A stretch of 64,000 nt of DNA, from assembly GCA_944321185.1 (NCBI GenBank), contig CALUKH010000006.1, positions 1-64,000 of the forward strand, written 5' to 3'. Of the stretch, positions 16,488-26,119 are shown piece by piece. The DNA is from an uncultured Alistipes sp. (GTDB taxonomy: Bacteria; Bacteroidota; Bacteroidia; Bacteroidales; Rikenellaceae). The notes under the pieces are model-generated. The model did no database searches, was not told the origin of the DNA, and saw only the letters and a list, made by a program, of their open reading frames with translations. How positions within the stretch are numbered: position 1 is the stretch's first letter; every line of letters starts with the position of its first letter. Both the position numbers and the translations under genes were made by a program.

Positions 16488-17900
16488 TTAATAGCCCTCG
16501 TTCTGCACCATGGCGCTGTTGGCATCCATTTCGACCCGCGTGATGGGCAGTGCATAACGGTAATCGGGGTATTCGAGCCGCTTCATGGCGGAGTTCGTAT
16601 CGTCGGGCCGGACGATGTCGTCACCCCAGCGGGCCAGGTCGAAGAAGCGGTGTCCTTCGGCGAAGAACTCCTTGCGGCGCTCCTCCTTGATGAGCTCCAT
16701 CAGATCGTCGGCCGTGTTGTACGAGATTTCGATCGAGCTTTCGGACAAGCCCAGCGCGCGGGCCTGAATCTTCTGCAGATCCGCAGCCGCATCCTCCAGA
16801 TTGTTCTGCTTACAGCGGGCCTCGGCGCGGATCAGATACATCTCCGAGCCGCGCAGCACAGTGATGTGGTAGAACTGCTCGTCGGGGACTAACGACGAGA
16901 GGTCGTAATACTTCATGCAGGCCAGACTCTGGTCCGGGGCGTACAGCAGCGTGCGCCGGACATCATCCGGTCTGAAGAGGTTCTCGAAATCGCTTGTCGG
17001 CACAAAGATCGCCGATTCGTAATTGTAGAACGTCTTGAGCGAATGGCCGGCATAATAGCCCGTCAGGCGAAAGATGGCCTCCTCACCGATCTCTTCGCCG
17101 GTGAACATGGCCGCATAAGCGCCCTGGGGTGTCAGGGTCAGCAGCGGAATGACCTTGTCGGCATACTCTTCGGCCAGGGCGTAGTTCTGCATGTAGAGGT
17201 AGACGCGGGCCAGCAGGGCGTTGCAGGCCATTCCCGAGATATAATTGGCATCCGACGGAGCCGCATCGCCGAGGATATCGTGAGCCGTATTGAGATCCTT
17301 GACGATCTGTTCGTAGACTTTCTTGACACTGCTGCGGGCGATCAGTTCGTCGGTGCCGAGCAGGTGGTCGGCAATCGGAACGCCGAGATGCGACGCATCC
17401 TCCGTGTAGCCGTAGGGCTGGGCGTAGCAGCGCACCAGATCGAAGTGGGCCAACGCGCGCAGGAAGTAGGCTTCGGCCTCGATGCGCCGGATCTCGTCCA
17501 CATCGTTCGGATAGGCCGTCTTCAGATCTCCCGTGTAACTGAGGATCGTATTGGCATTGGTGATGATGGCGTACCCGCGCTTCCAGATGTACCCTGCGGA
17601 GGAGGTCTCCGAATCGGAGGTCGAGGCGAAGTTGAACTCGTTATACATCTCGCTGCCGGTGCCGACCACGACGGATTGGAGGTTGTCGCCGGCTACTTCG
17701 GCATATTTGCAGAGATACTGGTCGTAGAAATCATACGTGATGTTGTAGAGGCCGATGCGGGCGGTCCGCAGGCCGAGCAGTTCGGAGAAGAAGGTATCCG
17801 TATCGCTTTTGCCCAGCTCCTCGACCTCCAGGAAGGAGCAGCTGCTCAACGTGGCGAGCGACATCACCAGGGCACCCAGGCAGAATAATGTTCTTTTCAT
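16488..17900 (-). CDS. RagB/SusD family nutrient-uptake outer-membrane lipoprotein
   Basis: 470 aa. Lipoprotein signal MKRTLFCLGALVMSLATLSS with lipid Cys in SSCSFLEVEE, then the helical TPR-rich SusD fold: ARIGLYNITYDFYDQYL, EAYFLRALAHFDLVRCYAQPYG (the conserved R-A-x-x-x-F-x-L-V-R-x-Y-G-x-P-like motif), MACNALLARVYLYMQNYALAEEYADKVI, and the C-terminal ELIKEERRKEFFAEGHRFFDLARWG signature. It caps the SusC channel on the outer face and binds substrate. It lies 12 bp after susC. The substrate cannot be told: no glycoside hydrolase or peptidase gene is in the locus, apart from a broken metalloprotease remnant. Confidence 0.95.
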   Translation of the reverse strand: MKRTLFCLGALVMSLATLSSCSFLEVEELGKSDTDTFFSELLGLRTARIGLYNITYDFYDQYLCKYAEVAGDNLQSVVVGTGSEMYNEFNFASTSDSETSSAGYIWKRGYAIITNANTILSYTGDLKTAYPNDVDEIRRIEAEAYFLRALAHFDLVRCYAQPYGYTEDASHLGVPIADHLLGTDELIARSSVKKVYEQIVKDLNTAHDILGDAAPSDANYISGMACNALLARVYLYMQNYALAEEYADKVIPLLTLTPQGAYAAMFTGEEIGEEAIFRLTGYYAGHSLKTFYNYESAIFVPTSDFENLFRPDDVRRTLLYAPDQSLACMKYYDLSSLVPDEQFYHITVLRGSEMYLIRAEARCKQNNLEDAAADLQKIQARALGLSESSIEISYNTADDLMELIKEERRKEFFAEGHRFFDLARWGDDIVRPDDTNSAMKRLEYPDYRYALPITRVEMDANSAMVQNEGY

Positions 17901-17912
17901 GGTTCGGCTGTT

Positions 17913-20900
17913 TTAGAAGGTCATATCGAGACTCAACGAGAAGGTCCGCTGCAGAGGATACCCGAACATCATGGTTTTGTAGGAGTTCTGGTTGCGCTTC
18001 TGGTCGGGGGTCCACAGGTAGAGGTTGTCGGCGATGAACGAAACCCGCATGGAGGACATGCTCAGCTTGCGGCTGATCTCCCGGGGCAGTTCGTAGGTAA
18101 GCGCGAGGTTCTGCAGCCGGATATTGGTCTTGTTATAGAGGAAACGCGAGGAGGACATGCCCGATTTGGACGAGATGGTCGAGATCCGCGGATTGGCCGA
18201 AACGTCGCCGGGCTGTTTCCAGTGGTCGAGCGAGTTGATCGAAACGTTCTGGTCGATGATGTTGTAACCGTCGGTCACGCCGTTCGTACCCAGCGTACAG
18301 AGGGCATATCCGCCGATCGAGTAGTTGATCAGGAAGCTCAGCGAGAAGTTGTACAACCGGAACGTATTGGTCATACCGCCGAAGATGGTTGGCGACGACG
18401 TTTTGTCAATCAACCGGTCGTTCGACGAGTAGGTGTAGGTCAGGTTGCCGTCCTTGTCGTACCACATCGGGGCACCGGTTGACGGATCGACGCCGGCCCA
18501 GCGCACCAGATAGAAGGAGTTGACGTCATGTCCTTCGGCCGTAATCGTGGTTCCGTAGCTGATGCTGGTACCGTTGGCGAGCTTCTCGACGCGGTTGCGG
18601 TTGTGGGCCAGATTCAGGTCGGTCGTCCAGCGGAAGTTGGGGTGGGCAATGTTGACCGAGTTGACCGTCAACTCATAGCCGCGGTTCGATACCTCGCCGA
18701 TATTGGCATAGATGCGCTCGTCGCCGATGACCCGCGAGGTGTAGATCTTGCTCAGCAGATGGGTCGTGTAGTTGTTGTAGAACTCGGCCGAGATCGAGAG
18801 CCGGTCCCAGAGCCGGATATCCAGACCGATGTTGGTCATGTAGGTGGTCTCCCAGCTCAAACCGGGATTGGCCGGGGTAGAGACTACACCTCCGATTTCG
18901 CCGTTGTAGGAGTAGGAATCGCCGTAGGAGAAGACTCCCAGACCGCGCATCTGGGCGCTGTCGACCCGCGAGTTGCCGCTCGTACCGAACGATGCCTTGA
19001 GTTTCAGCAGTTGGATGATTTTCGAGCGGAAGAACTCCTCGTGATGGATGTTCCAGGCGCCGCCGACCGAGAAGTAGGTCTCCCAGCGGGCGTATTTGCC
19101 GAACGAGGAGTTGCCCTCGCGGCGCATGCTGACCTGCAGGCTGTACCGCGAATCATAGGTATAGCCGGCCTGCCCCAGGAACGAGAGTTTGCGGGTGGTC
19201 TTCGTACTGCTGTATCCCTTGCGGGTTGCCTCTTCGGCATAGCCGACCTCCTGGACATGGTCGTTGACGAAGCCCGAGCCGTAGGCCGACAACGTATTGT
19301 AGCCCTTGCTCGAGAGTTCGACACCGGCCAGTGCCGAGACGGTATGCTTGCCGAACGTACGGTTGAAGTTCACGCGATCGATGTTCGTCCACGAGAGGAA
19401 GTTGGCGGAGTTACGCTTCGAATAGCCCTTCGGCACACCGTCTATCATACCGCCCAGCGTTTCGCGCGATTCGTAGAGGGTTTCGTAACCATGCTGATAC
19501 GAGGCTCCGAACTGTACCGTTGCGGTCAGCCCCTTGATGAATTCGTACTCGAGGGCGAAGTTGGCATCCGTCGAGAAGGTTTTCTGCGTATTGTCGTTCA
19601 GTTCGCGGTCGGCAATGGTGTTGTCCCAGAACTTCGATTCGTCCCAGATCAGTTCGCCGGTCTGCTTGTCGCGGCCCGAGACGTAGCGGTTGTAGAGCCG
19701 GTAGGTGTAACCGTCGTTGTCGAAGGGCGAGAAGATGGGGAGCACCTCGTAGTACTCGTGCGAAGGCGAGAAGATGTCGTTGATGTTGTACGAGGCGGAG
19801 AGCATCGGCCGGAACGTAAGCCGGCGTCCCAGTTTGTAGGTGTTGTTCAACCGGGCCGTGATACGCTGTTGGGTATTGCCCTTGACCGAGGCCTGTTCGC
19901 GGTAGTAGGAGGCCGAGAAGTAGTTGGCCGTGTGTTCGTTTCCACCCGAGATCGAGACATTGGCCAGGAAGTTCTGCCCCAGACCGAAGTAGAGGTCGGG
20001 CCAGTAGGTATCGGTGGTCGAGTAGCTGTTCATCTCGTTGTCCTGATAGGGGAACAACGTCGGGTCGTTGCCGCCGTTGACCCAGGCCTCCTGGGCATAG
20101 GCCATGTACTGTGCGGCGTTGAGCGTCTTGAAGCGGGTGCTCTCGTCGATGGCCGAGACGCCGTACCGGAGTGTGGCCTTGACCGTGGCGGGACCGCTGT
20201 TCAGACGACCGCGCTTGGTGGTGACCAGGATGACGCCGTTGGCGCCGTCGGCACCGTAGATCGAGACTTCGGAGGCATCCTTCAGCACGGTGATCGACTC
20301 TACGTCCTCGGGGTTGATGAACGACAGCGGCGAGACAGTCGAATCGAATCCGGGGATGGTGTTGGTTCCGGTACCCGTGTAGATGGGTACACCGTCGACG
20401 ATCCACAACGGTTCGTTCGAGGCGCTGAGCGAGGCTTCGCCGCGGATACGGATTTCGTAACGCGAGCGCACCGAGGTCGGGCCGTCGGTATTGGGCGTGA
20501 TGTCCATACCGGGGACCATACCGTCGAGGATATTGTCCAGACGGGTCACCGGCTTGAATTCCAGATCCTTGGCATTGACCTGGAAGGCGCTTCCGACCAG
20601 ATCCTCGCGCTTCTGCACGCGGCCGTATCCCTGAACGACGACGGCATCGATATCCGTATCGCTCTGCATGCGGACGTTGAGCATCTCCATCGATTCGGTG
20701 ACGTTCATGTTGCGGGTCTTCATGCCCACATAGGAGAAGGTGACGGTTGCAGTGGGGCGATTGCCCAGCGAGAGCGTGTAGTTGCCCTGCGTATCGGTGG
20801 TTGTGCCCAGGGAGGTACCCTTGACGAAGACGCTCACACCGATCAGCGGAACGCCCTGTTCATCGACAACGCGGCCTTTGATGAATCTGCCGTTCTGAGC

Positions 20901-20963
20901 CAGACCCGTACTGACAGCCAGCGTAGCAAGCAGGACAAGACAGAGGTTTAGAAATCGTTTCAT
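17913..20963 (-). CDS. SusC/RagA family TonB-linked outer-membrane transporter
   Basis: 1016 aa, usual length. Signal peptide MKRFLNLCLVLLATLAVSTG (cleavage after GLAQ); CarboxypepD_reg-like domain about 28-110 (KGRVVDEQGVPLIGVSVFVK); SusC signature region with plug (VVVQGYGRVQKREDLVGS, EIRIRGEASLSASNEPLWIV, DVESITVLKDASEVSIYGAD); then a 22-strand barrel ending in SLSLDMTF, which has the terminal aromatic needed for barrel assembly. No STN domain, so no sign of a trans-envelope anti-sigma circuit. First intact gene of the operon; its leader of about 310 nt carries a metalloprotease gene remnant and a small hairpin. Confidence 0.96.
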   Translation of the reverse strand: MKRFLNLCLVLLATLAVSTGLAQNGRFIKGRVVDEQGVPLIGVSVFVKGTSLGTTTDTQGNYTLSLGNRPTATVTFSYVGMKTRNMNVTESMEMLNVRMQSDTDIDAVVVQGYGRVQKREDLVGSAFQVNAKDLEFKPVTRLDNILDGMVPGMDITPNTDGPTSVRSRYEIRIRGEASLSASNEPLWIVDGVPIYTGTGTNTIPGFDSTVSPLSFINPEDVESITVLKDASEVSIYGADGANGVILVTTKRGRLNSGPATVKATLRYGVSAIDESTRFKTLNAAQYMAYAQEAWVNGGNDPTLFPYQDNEMNSYSTTDTYWPDLYFGLGQNFLANVSISGGNEHTANYFSASYYREQASVKGNTQQRITARLNNTYKLGRRLTFRPMLSASYNINDIFSPSHEYYEVLPIFSPFDNDGYTYRLYNRYVSGRDKQTGELIWDESKFWDNTIADRELNDNTQKTFSTDANFALEYEFIKGLTATVQFGASYQHGYETLYESRETLGGMIDGVPKGYSKRNSANFLSWTNIDRVNFNRTFGKHTVSALAGVELSSKGYNTLSAYGSGFVNDHVQEVGYAEEATRKGYSSTKTTRKLSFLGQAGYTYDSRYSLQVSMRREGNSSFGKYARWETYFSVGGAWNIHHEEFFRSKIIQLLKLKASFGTSGNSRVDSAQMRGLGVFSYGDSYSYNGEIGGVVSTPANPGLSWETTYMTNIGLDIRLWDRLSISAEFYNNYTTHLLSKIYTSRVIGDERIYANIGEVSNRGYELTVNSVNIAHPNFRWTTDLNLAHNRNRVEKLANGTSISYGTTITAEGHDVNSFYLVRWAGVDPSTGAPMWYDKDGNLTYTYSSNDRLIDKTSSPTIFGGMTNTFRLYNFSLSFLINYSIGGYALCTLGTNGVTDGYNIIDQNVSINSLDHWKQPGDVSANPRISTISSKSGMSSSRFLYNKTNIRLQNLALTYELPREISRKLSMSSMRVSFIADNLYLWTPDQKRNQNSYKTMMFGYPLQRTFSLSLDMTF

Positions 20964-20982
20964 AGGCAGTATGGGTTATGGA

Positions 20983-21000
20983 CGGAGCCGTCGCGGCTCC
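20983..21000 (-). other. Short hairpin just upstream of susC
   Basis: Inverted repeat GGAGCC-loop-GGCTCC within 20983-21000, about 20 nt before the susC ATG. No T tract follows, so it is unlikely to be a terminator; it may affect translation or mRNA stability. Confidence 0.4.
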
Positions 21001-21008
21001 GCAGTTAA

Positions 21009-21257
21009 TCAATTCGTTGCGAGGTCCATACGCGGAATCTCGATATAGAGTTTGCCACCGACCTTGTGCAGGGTCGGGACGGGAGCCTGGGCCGTCACGC
21101 AGCCCTTCTCCTTCGAGAGGGTCTTCTTGAACTTCGAAACCGGGGAGTTCGCGGCCTCGGCCTGTTCGGTCTTGTCCTTCTTTTTGGACCGCTTCTTGGC
21201 CCATGTCGGGCCTTGCCCGATGAGCAGGAAACATACTACCGATATAGTAAAAAAGGG
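21009..21257 (-). pseudogene. N-terminal remnant of a DUF5118/DUF5117-type zinc-dependent metalloprotease
   Basis: An 82-codon open frame without an ATG runs from 21257 to a TGA at 21009. It reads as a signal peptide (VVCFLLIGQGPTWA), a Lys-rich stretch (KKRSKKKDKTEQ), then PVSKFKKTLSKEKGCV and VGGKLYIEIPRMDLATN-stop. This order (KKxKK, PVSKxKK, then a KxGxxYxEIP strand) is the N-terminus of the large SusCD-associated zinc metalloproteases, which are normally about 800 aa. Here it stops after about 80 residues and the zinc-site half is absent. A TTG (21258-21260) preceded by nothing clear would start the correct frame only if the run of six T were five, so a slippage frameshift is also present. 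Promoter at 21284-21291 lies just upstream. Confidence 0.65.
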
Positions 21258-21283
21258 TCAATTTATACTACATATGGTTTTTG

Positions 21284-21291
21284 CAAATATA
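21284..21291 (-). promoter_or_regulatory. Promoter -7 box of the SusCD operon
   Basis: Minus-strand TATATTTG, consensus -7 box; no clear TTG at -33. It lies about 320 bp before susC, so the long leader includes the metalloprotease remnant. Confidence 0.55.
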
Positions 21292-21748
21292 AAGATTAAT
21301 TTTATAAACTTATTCGCATCCGGTAAAAAATCTGGCCGGGTTATGATGGAGGTTAACCGGTTGCCGGAGTTGTGTGGATAAAGGAATCAGGTGTGAAAGA
21401 GGGTGTATGTAGTTTGTTTCTTAGCAAATTAGATCATCCATTTTGAGCCGGACTGGCTGTCGTCTGACCGCGATCGACCTCGACGGGAAAATATTTTTGC
21501 TTGCGGATTGTTTCGAAGCCTTGCCGCTTCAACGGGTCCTGTCGTTCGTTCCGGTGGCGGATTGCGACGGTCGCGGCTCTTCGGCTCTTCGGAATGGGGC
21601 GCCGGGGCGGGACCCTCCTGATGCGGCGGTTGCACGGAGCGGTGCAAATCGACAAGGTGGTCGGAATGTGTTGGAGCAGGGCTCCGGACGGAATGCACCC
21701 ATCCGAAACCCTGCTCCGCGGGATGATTTTGTGGAGGATATGCCCTCC
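21292..21748. other. 457-bp intergenic region between the SusCD promoter and the end of the efflux operon
   Basis: No gene was seen on either strand. The only structure is a 9-bp inverted repeat (GGAGCAGGG at 21673-21681 with CCCTGCTCC at 21709-21717), 30 bp past the tolC stop; it lacks a T tract on the minus strand, so it is a weak terminator or a 3' end stabiliser. Confidence 0.5.
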
Positions 21749-22921
21749 TTACAGCTCGTTTTTGAGAAGCTCGGCCACAGCCCCCTGGTATTGACGCTCG
21801 ATGGACATGTAGTTCTGCAGATTCCGGTAGATACCGTCGGCCTCGACGTAATAGTCGATCACCGAGATCTCGCCCTTCTCGACCGCCGTGCGCAGCAGTT
21901 CGAGCGTCTGGTAGAGCAGCTCCACGTCGTAGGTTTCGGCCGCCTTGCCCAGGGCCTGCAACTCCTGGATCCGGGCCCGGACCCGATTCTCGGTCTGCAT
22001 GCGGGCGTTCTCCAGCTGGAGCTGCGTGCCGGCATGCTGGGCCCGGGCGATGCGCACCTTGCGCTGGCTGGAGAAGAGCGGGAAGGAGGCTCCGATCAGA
22101 AATCCGTTCCGGGCCTCGTTCATCTCCGTGTTCCGGCGGTATCCGACCTCCAGTTTGGGGATCCAGTTCTGGCGGTTGACGCGGATCTCCTGGGCAGCGG
22201 CCTGCTCCGAGGCCTGGAACGTACGCAACGCATAGTCCGATGCCACCGCCTCGTTGTAGATCTTCTCATAATCTGCCGTGAGGAGCCCCGTGCCGTACTC
22301 CGTCGGTTCGAGGGTCAGCGGGGTGTTCCCGTTGAGTGCCAGCAGCTCCTGCAGGGCCGTCAGACGGGCCGTTTCGGCCTGTGTCAGTTCGGTCTGCACG
22401 TTCATCCGGTCCATCTTGATCTTGTTCACCTCGAGTTGGGTTGCATCGCCGGCCTCGAGACGTCGGGTGAAGAGCGCCAGAAGCTCTTCCGCATTTTTTC
22501 TCCGCGATTCCAGCAATTCGCGGACCCGGTTCTGATAAACCAGATCCAGACAGAGGTTCTTGGCCTCGAGCAGGATGTCGCGGCGCGCCGTGAGGTATTG
22601 CAGATTGAGAACCTCCTTTTGCAGCCGGCCCGACTTGATCCGGGCCGCATAGAGGGTCGGGAAGTCGAATCCCTGCGTCACGACAAGTTCCGAGCTGGCC
22701 ATGCCGTCGGTTCCCTTCAGATAGAAGGGGCTGTATTCGAGCGAAGGGTCATCGGGCAGGTTGCGGTTTCGGATCTCGAGTTCGGCGGCCTCGTTGGTTT
22801 TTCGGATGGCCTGCAGCTCCTTGTTGTTCTGCTCGACCTGTTCCAGGATGAGCTCGATCTGCTGGGCCTCGACATGTGCGGCCACGAGTGAAACCAGAAC
22901 CGTGACAAGTATCTTTTTCAT
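21749..22921 (-). CDS. TolC-family outer-membrane efflux protein of a metal-efflux operon
   Basis: 390 aa after choosing ATG 22921, which gives the signal peptide MKKILVTVLVSLVAAHVEAQ. The body is two repeats of long coiled-coil helices typical of outer membrane factors (EQNNKELQAIRKTNEAAELE, RELLESRRKNAEELLALFTR, TELTQAETARLTALQELLAL). It is the outer-membrane channel that docks on the RND pump coded directly upstream (70 bp gap). Slightly shorter than CusC/CzcC (about 420-460 aa) but both helical hairpins are present. No lipid-anchor Cys. Confidence 0.9.
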   Translation of the reverse strand: MKKILVTVLVSLVAAHVEAQQIELILEQVEQNNKELQAIRKTNEAAELEIRNRNLPDDPSLEYSPFYLKGTDGMASSELVVTQGFDFPTLYAARIKSGRLQKEVLNLQYLTARRDILLEAKNLCLDLVYQNRVRELLESRRKNAEELLALFTRRLEAGDATQLEVNKIKMDRMNVQTELTQAETARLTALQELLALNGNTPLTLEPTEYGTGLLTADYEKIYNEAVASDYALRTFQASEQAAAQEIRVNRQNWIPKLEVGYRRNTEMNEARNGFLIGASFPLFSSQRKVRIARAQHAGTQLQLENARMQTENRVRARIQELQALGKAAETYDVELLYQTLELLRTAVEKGEISVIDYYVEADGIYRNLQNYMSIERQYQGAVAELLKNEL

Positions 22922-22990
22922 GGTAAGTGTAGCTTTTTTATATATGGTATGCGTCGGCATCTCGAAGCGGGTTTGCTCTTTGGCCGGGGA

Positions 22991-25900
22991 TTACTCTTTC
23001 GGCAGATCGTGGCGAACGATTCGGTTTTTGCGGTTGAGCCATTCGTACATGATCGGGATGATGAAGGCATTCAGGAAGGTCGAGGTCAGCAGACCGCCCA
23101 GAATGACCTTGGCCATCGGGCTCTGGATCTCGTTGCCGGGCAGATCGCCGCGCAGAGCCAGCGGGATCAGGGCCAGGGCCGAGGTCAGTGCCGTCATCAG
23201 AATCGGGTTCAACCGGTCGAGCGAGCCGGTCAGGATGCTTTCGCGCAGCGAAACCCCCTCTTCGCGCAGCAGGTTGTAGCGGTTGATCAGCAGCATGCCG
23301 TTGCGGGTGGCGATACCGAACAGGGAGATGAATCCGATGATGGCCGGGATGCTCACCTCGCCGGTGGTGAACAGCAGCGCGAAGACGCCGCCGATCAGGG
23401 CCAGGGGCAGATTCAGCAGGATGACGCCGCTCTCCGTGGCGTTCTTGAACTGCATGTAGAGCAGCAGGAAGATGACGACGATGCTCAGCAGCGAGGTCAG
23501 CAACAGGATGCGGCTGGCGCTCTGTTCGCTCTCGAACTGCCCGCCGTATTCGATATGGTAGCCTTCGGGCAGGGTGATCTGCGTGTCGATCCGCTGGCGG
23601 ATGTCGTTGACCACGCTGCGCAGGTCGCGCCCGCTGGTGTTGGCCGAGATGACGATCTTGCGTTTGACATTCTCGCGGTTGATGGTGTTCGGGCCCGTCG
23701 AGGAGACCACCTCGGCTACCTCCGACAACGGTACCTTGCGTCCGTCGGGGCCGTCCACGATCAGATCACGGATGGCTTCGGCCCGGCCGCGGTTCTTCTC
23801 GTCGGCCCGCACGACCAGGTTGAAGCTCTTGCCGTCGACGTAGACCTGCGAGACGTTCTCGCCCGCCAGGCAGACCGTGACGAAGCGGTTGAAGTCGGCC
23901 AGCGAGATGCCGTACCGGGCCAGCATGTCGCGTTTGGGGATGATCTTCAGTTCGGGGCGTTCGATCTGTTGTTCGACGTTCAGATCGGCGATGCCGTCCA
24001 CCGTCCGGATGGCCTCCTTGATCTGGTTGCCGAGTGTGAACATCCGGTTCAGGTCGTCGCCGAAGAGCTTGATGGCGATGCTGGCCTGCGTACCGCTCAG
24101 CATGGCGTCGATGCGGTGGCTGATCGGCTGACCGATCTCGATGTTGGCCCCGACGATTGTCGAGAGTTTCTGCCGCACTTCGTCGAGCAGTTCGCGGTGC
24201 GAGCGGCCGTCGAGTTCGAACGGCGCCTCGATTTCGGAGACGTTGACTCCCAGGGCATGCTCATCGAGTTCGGCACGTCCGGTTTTGCGGGCCACGGTCT
24301 TGATTTCGGGGATCGAGAGCAGCAACTCTTCGGCCTGACGTCCGATGCGGTCCGACTCCTCGAGCGAGATTCCGGGCAGTGAGCTGACGTTGATCGTGAA
24401 CGACCCCTCGTTGAAGGCGGGCAGGAAGCTGTGGCCCAGTGTGAAGAAGAGCCCCAGGGCCACGGCAAACAGCGCCACGGTACAGCCTACGACACTCTTC
24501 TTGTGGGCCAGCGCCCATTCGAGCGCCCGCAGGTAGTGCCGCTTGAGCCATACGGCGAGGAAGGCCTCCTTGGGCACGCCGTCGCCCTGTTCCATCTTCT
24601 TGCCCAGCAGATAGCTGCACAATACGGGGGTCAGTGTCAGGGCGACGATCGTCGAGGCGAACAGCGCCACGATGAAGGCCACGCCCAGCGGGATGAGCAT
24701 CCGCCCCTCCATGCCGCTCAGGAAGAAGAGCGGCAGGAAGCTCACGACGATGATCAGCGTCGAGTTCAGGATCGGCATGCGGACCTCGCGCGAGGCGTTG
24801 AAGACGACCTCCAGGACCGATTTGCGCTCGGCAGGGGGGAGCATCCGGTTTTCGCGCAGGTGTTTCCAGACGTTCTCCACGTCGACGATGGCGTCGTCGA
24901 CCAGCGAACCGATGGCAATGGCCATGCCGCCCAGACTCATCGTGTTGATACTCAGGCCGAGATAGTGGATTACCAGCAGCGAGATCAGCAGCGACAGCGG
25001 CAGCGTCACGAGCGAGATTACCGTCGTTCGCACGTTGGCCAGGAAGAGGAAGAGGACCAGCACCACGAAGATGGCCCCTTCGTAGAGCGACTCCTTGACG
25101 TTGGCGATCGAACTGTCGATGAAGTGCGACTGGCGGAAGATGTCGGTCGAGACGTGGACGTCGGCCGGGAGGTTGCGTTGCAGATCCTTCAGCGCTGTTT
25201 CGAGCCGTTCGGTCAGTTCGATGGTTCCGGTATTGGGCTGTTTGGTGACGGTGAGCAGCACGGCGGGCTTGCCCTTCTCCGAGGCGAGGCCCAGTCGCGG
25301 CTGTTGGGCGCCGATCTTCACGTCGGCGATGTCGGCCAGCGTGACCGGCACGCCGTTGCGGGTCTTGACCACCGCTGCGGCGATCTGGTCCACGTCGTCC
25401 GTAGCCACGACGCCGCGGACGATGTATTCGTTGCCGAATTCGTAGATCACGCCGCCGTTCGTGTTTTGGTTCATCCGGTCGGTGGCCTCGAGCAGCTCCT
25501 GGAGCGAGACTCCGAAGTGTTTCATCTTTTCGGGGTGGATCAGGATCTGATACTCCTTGATGTCGCCGCCGAGCACCGCTACCTGGGCCACGCCTCCCGT
25601 GGAGAGCAGCCGCGGACGGATGGTCCAGTCGGCGATCGTGCGCAGATCGAGCATCGAGGTGCTGTCGGCCGTGAGCCCGACGATGAGCACCTCGCCCAGG
25701 ATCGAGGATTGCGGTCCCAGCGTCGGACGTCCCACGTTGGAGGGCAGTTCACCGTCGATGGTGGCGAGCTTCTCCGAGACGATCTGACGGGCCAGATAGA
25801 TGTCCGTATCCCAGTCGAACTCCACCCAGACGACCGAGAATCCGGTCGTGGACGACGAGCGTACGCGGCGGACGTGGGTGGCGCCGTTGACGGCCGTTTC

Positions 25901-26107
25901 GATCGGGAAGGTGACCAGTTGTTCGACCTCCTCGGCGGCCATGCCGTTGGCTTCGGTCATGACCACGACCGTGGGGGCGTTCAGATCGGGGAAGACATCC
26001 ACCTCCGCATGGTTGGCCGTATAGGTGCCGGCGATGACCAGCACGACGGCCGCCACCAGGATCAGCAGCCGGTTCTGGAGCGAAAATCGGATAATTCGAT
26101 TCAGCAT
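22991..26107 (-). CDS. CusA/CzcA family heavy-metal efflux RND transporter
   Basis: Inner-membrane proton-driven pump, 1038 aa, normal for heavy-metal RND proteins. N-terminal helix (LLILVAAVVLVIAGTYTANH), porter loop, then the TM4 proton-relay motif GGMAIAIGSLVDDAIVDVEN (residues about 395-414), a second helix block (VVIFLLLYMQFKNATESG, ATRNGMLLINRYN) and a short C-terminus. The V-D-D-A-I-V-D-V-E-N form is nearer to the CusA/SilA-type sequence (VDAAIVMIEN) than to the CzcA form (VDGAVV), but the exported metal cannot be decided from this alone. It lies between adaptor and TolC genes in one operon. Confidence 0.93.
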   Translation of the reverse strand: MLNRIIRFSLQNRLLILVAAVVLVIAGTYTANHAEVDVFPDLNAPTVVVMTEANGMAAEEVEQLVTFPIETAVNGATHVRRVRSSSTTGFSVVWVEFDWDTDIYLARQIVSEKLATIDGELPSNVGRPTLGPQSSILGEVLIVGLTADSTSMLDLRTIADWTIRPRLLSTGGVAQVAVLGGDIKEYQILIHPEKMKHFGVSLQELLEATDRMNQNTNGGVIYEFGNEYIVRGVVATDDVDQIAAAVVKTRNGVPVTLADIADVKIGAQQPRLGLASEKGKPAVLLTVTKQPNTGTIELTERLETALKDLQRNLPADVHVSTDIFRQSHFIDSSIANVKESLYEGAIFVVLVLFLFLANVRTTVISLVTLPLSLLISLLVIHYLGLSINTMSLGGMAIAIGSLVDDAIVDVENVWKHLRENRMLPPAERKSVLEVVFNASREVRMPILNSTLIIVVSFLPLFFLSGMEGRMLIPLGVAFIVALFASTIVALTLTPVLCSYLLGKKMEQGDGVPKEAFLAVWLKRHYLRALEWALAHKKSVVGCTVALFAVALGLFFTLGHSFLPAFNEGSFTINVSSLPGISLEESDRIGRQAEELLLSIPEIKTVARKTGRAELDEHALGVNVSEIEAPFELDGRSHRELLDEVRQKLSTIVGANIEIGQPISHRIDAMLSGTQASIAIKLFGDDLNRMFTLGNQIKEAIRTVDGIADLNVEQQIERPELKIIPKRDMLARYGISLADFNRFVTVCLAGENVSQVYVDGKSFNLVVRADEKNRGRAEAIRDLIVDGPDGRKVPLSEVAEVVSSTGPNTINRENVKRKIVISANTSGRDLRSVVNDIRQRIDTQITLPEGYHIEYGGQFESEQSASRILLLTSLLSIVVIFLLLYMQFKNATESGVILLNLPLALIGGVFALLFTTGEVSIPAIIGFISLFGIATRNGMLLINRYNLLREEGVSLRESILTGSLDRLNPILMTALTSALALIPLALRGDLPGNEIQSPMAKVILGGLLTSTFLNAFIIPIMYEWLNRKNRIVRHDLPKE

Positions 26108-26119
26108 GGTGCGACGCGA

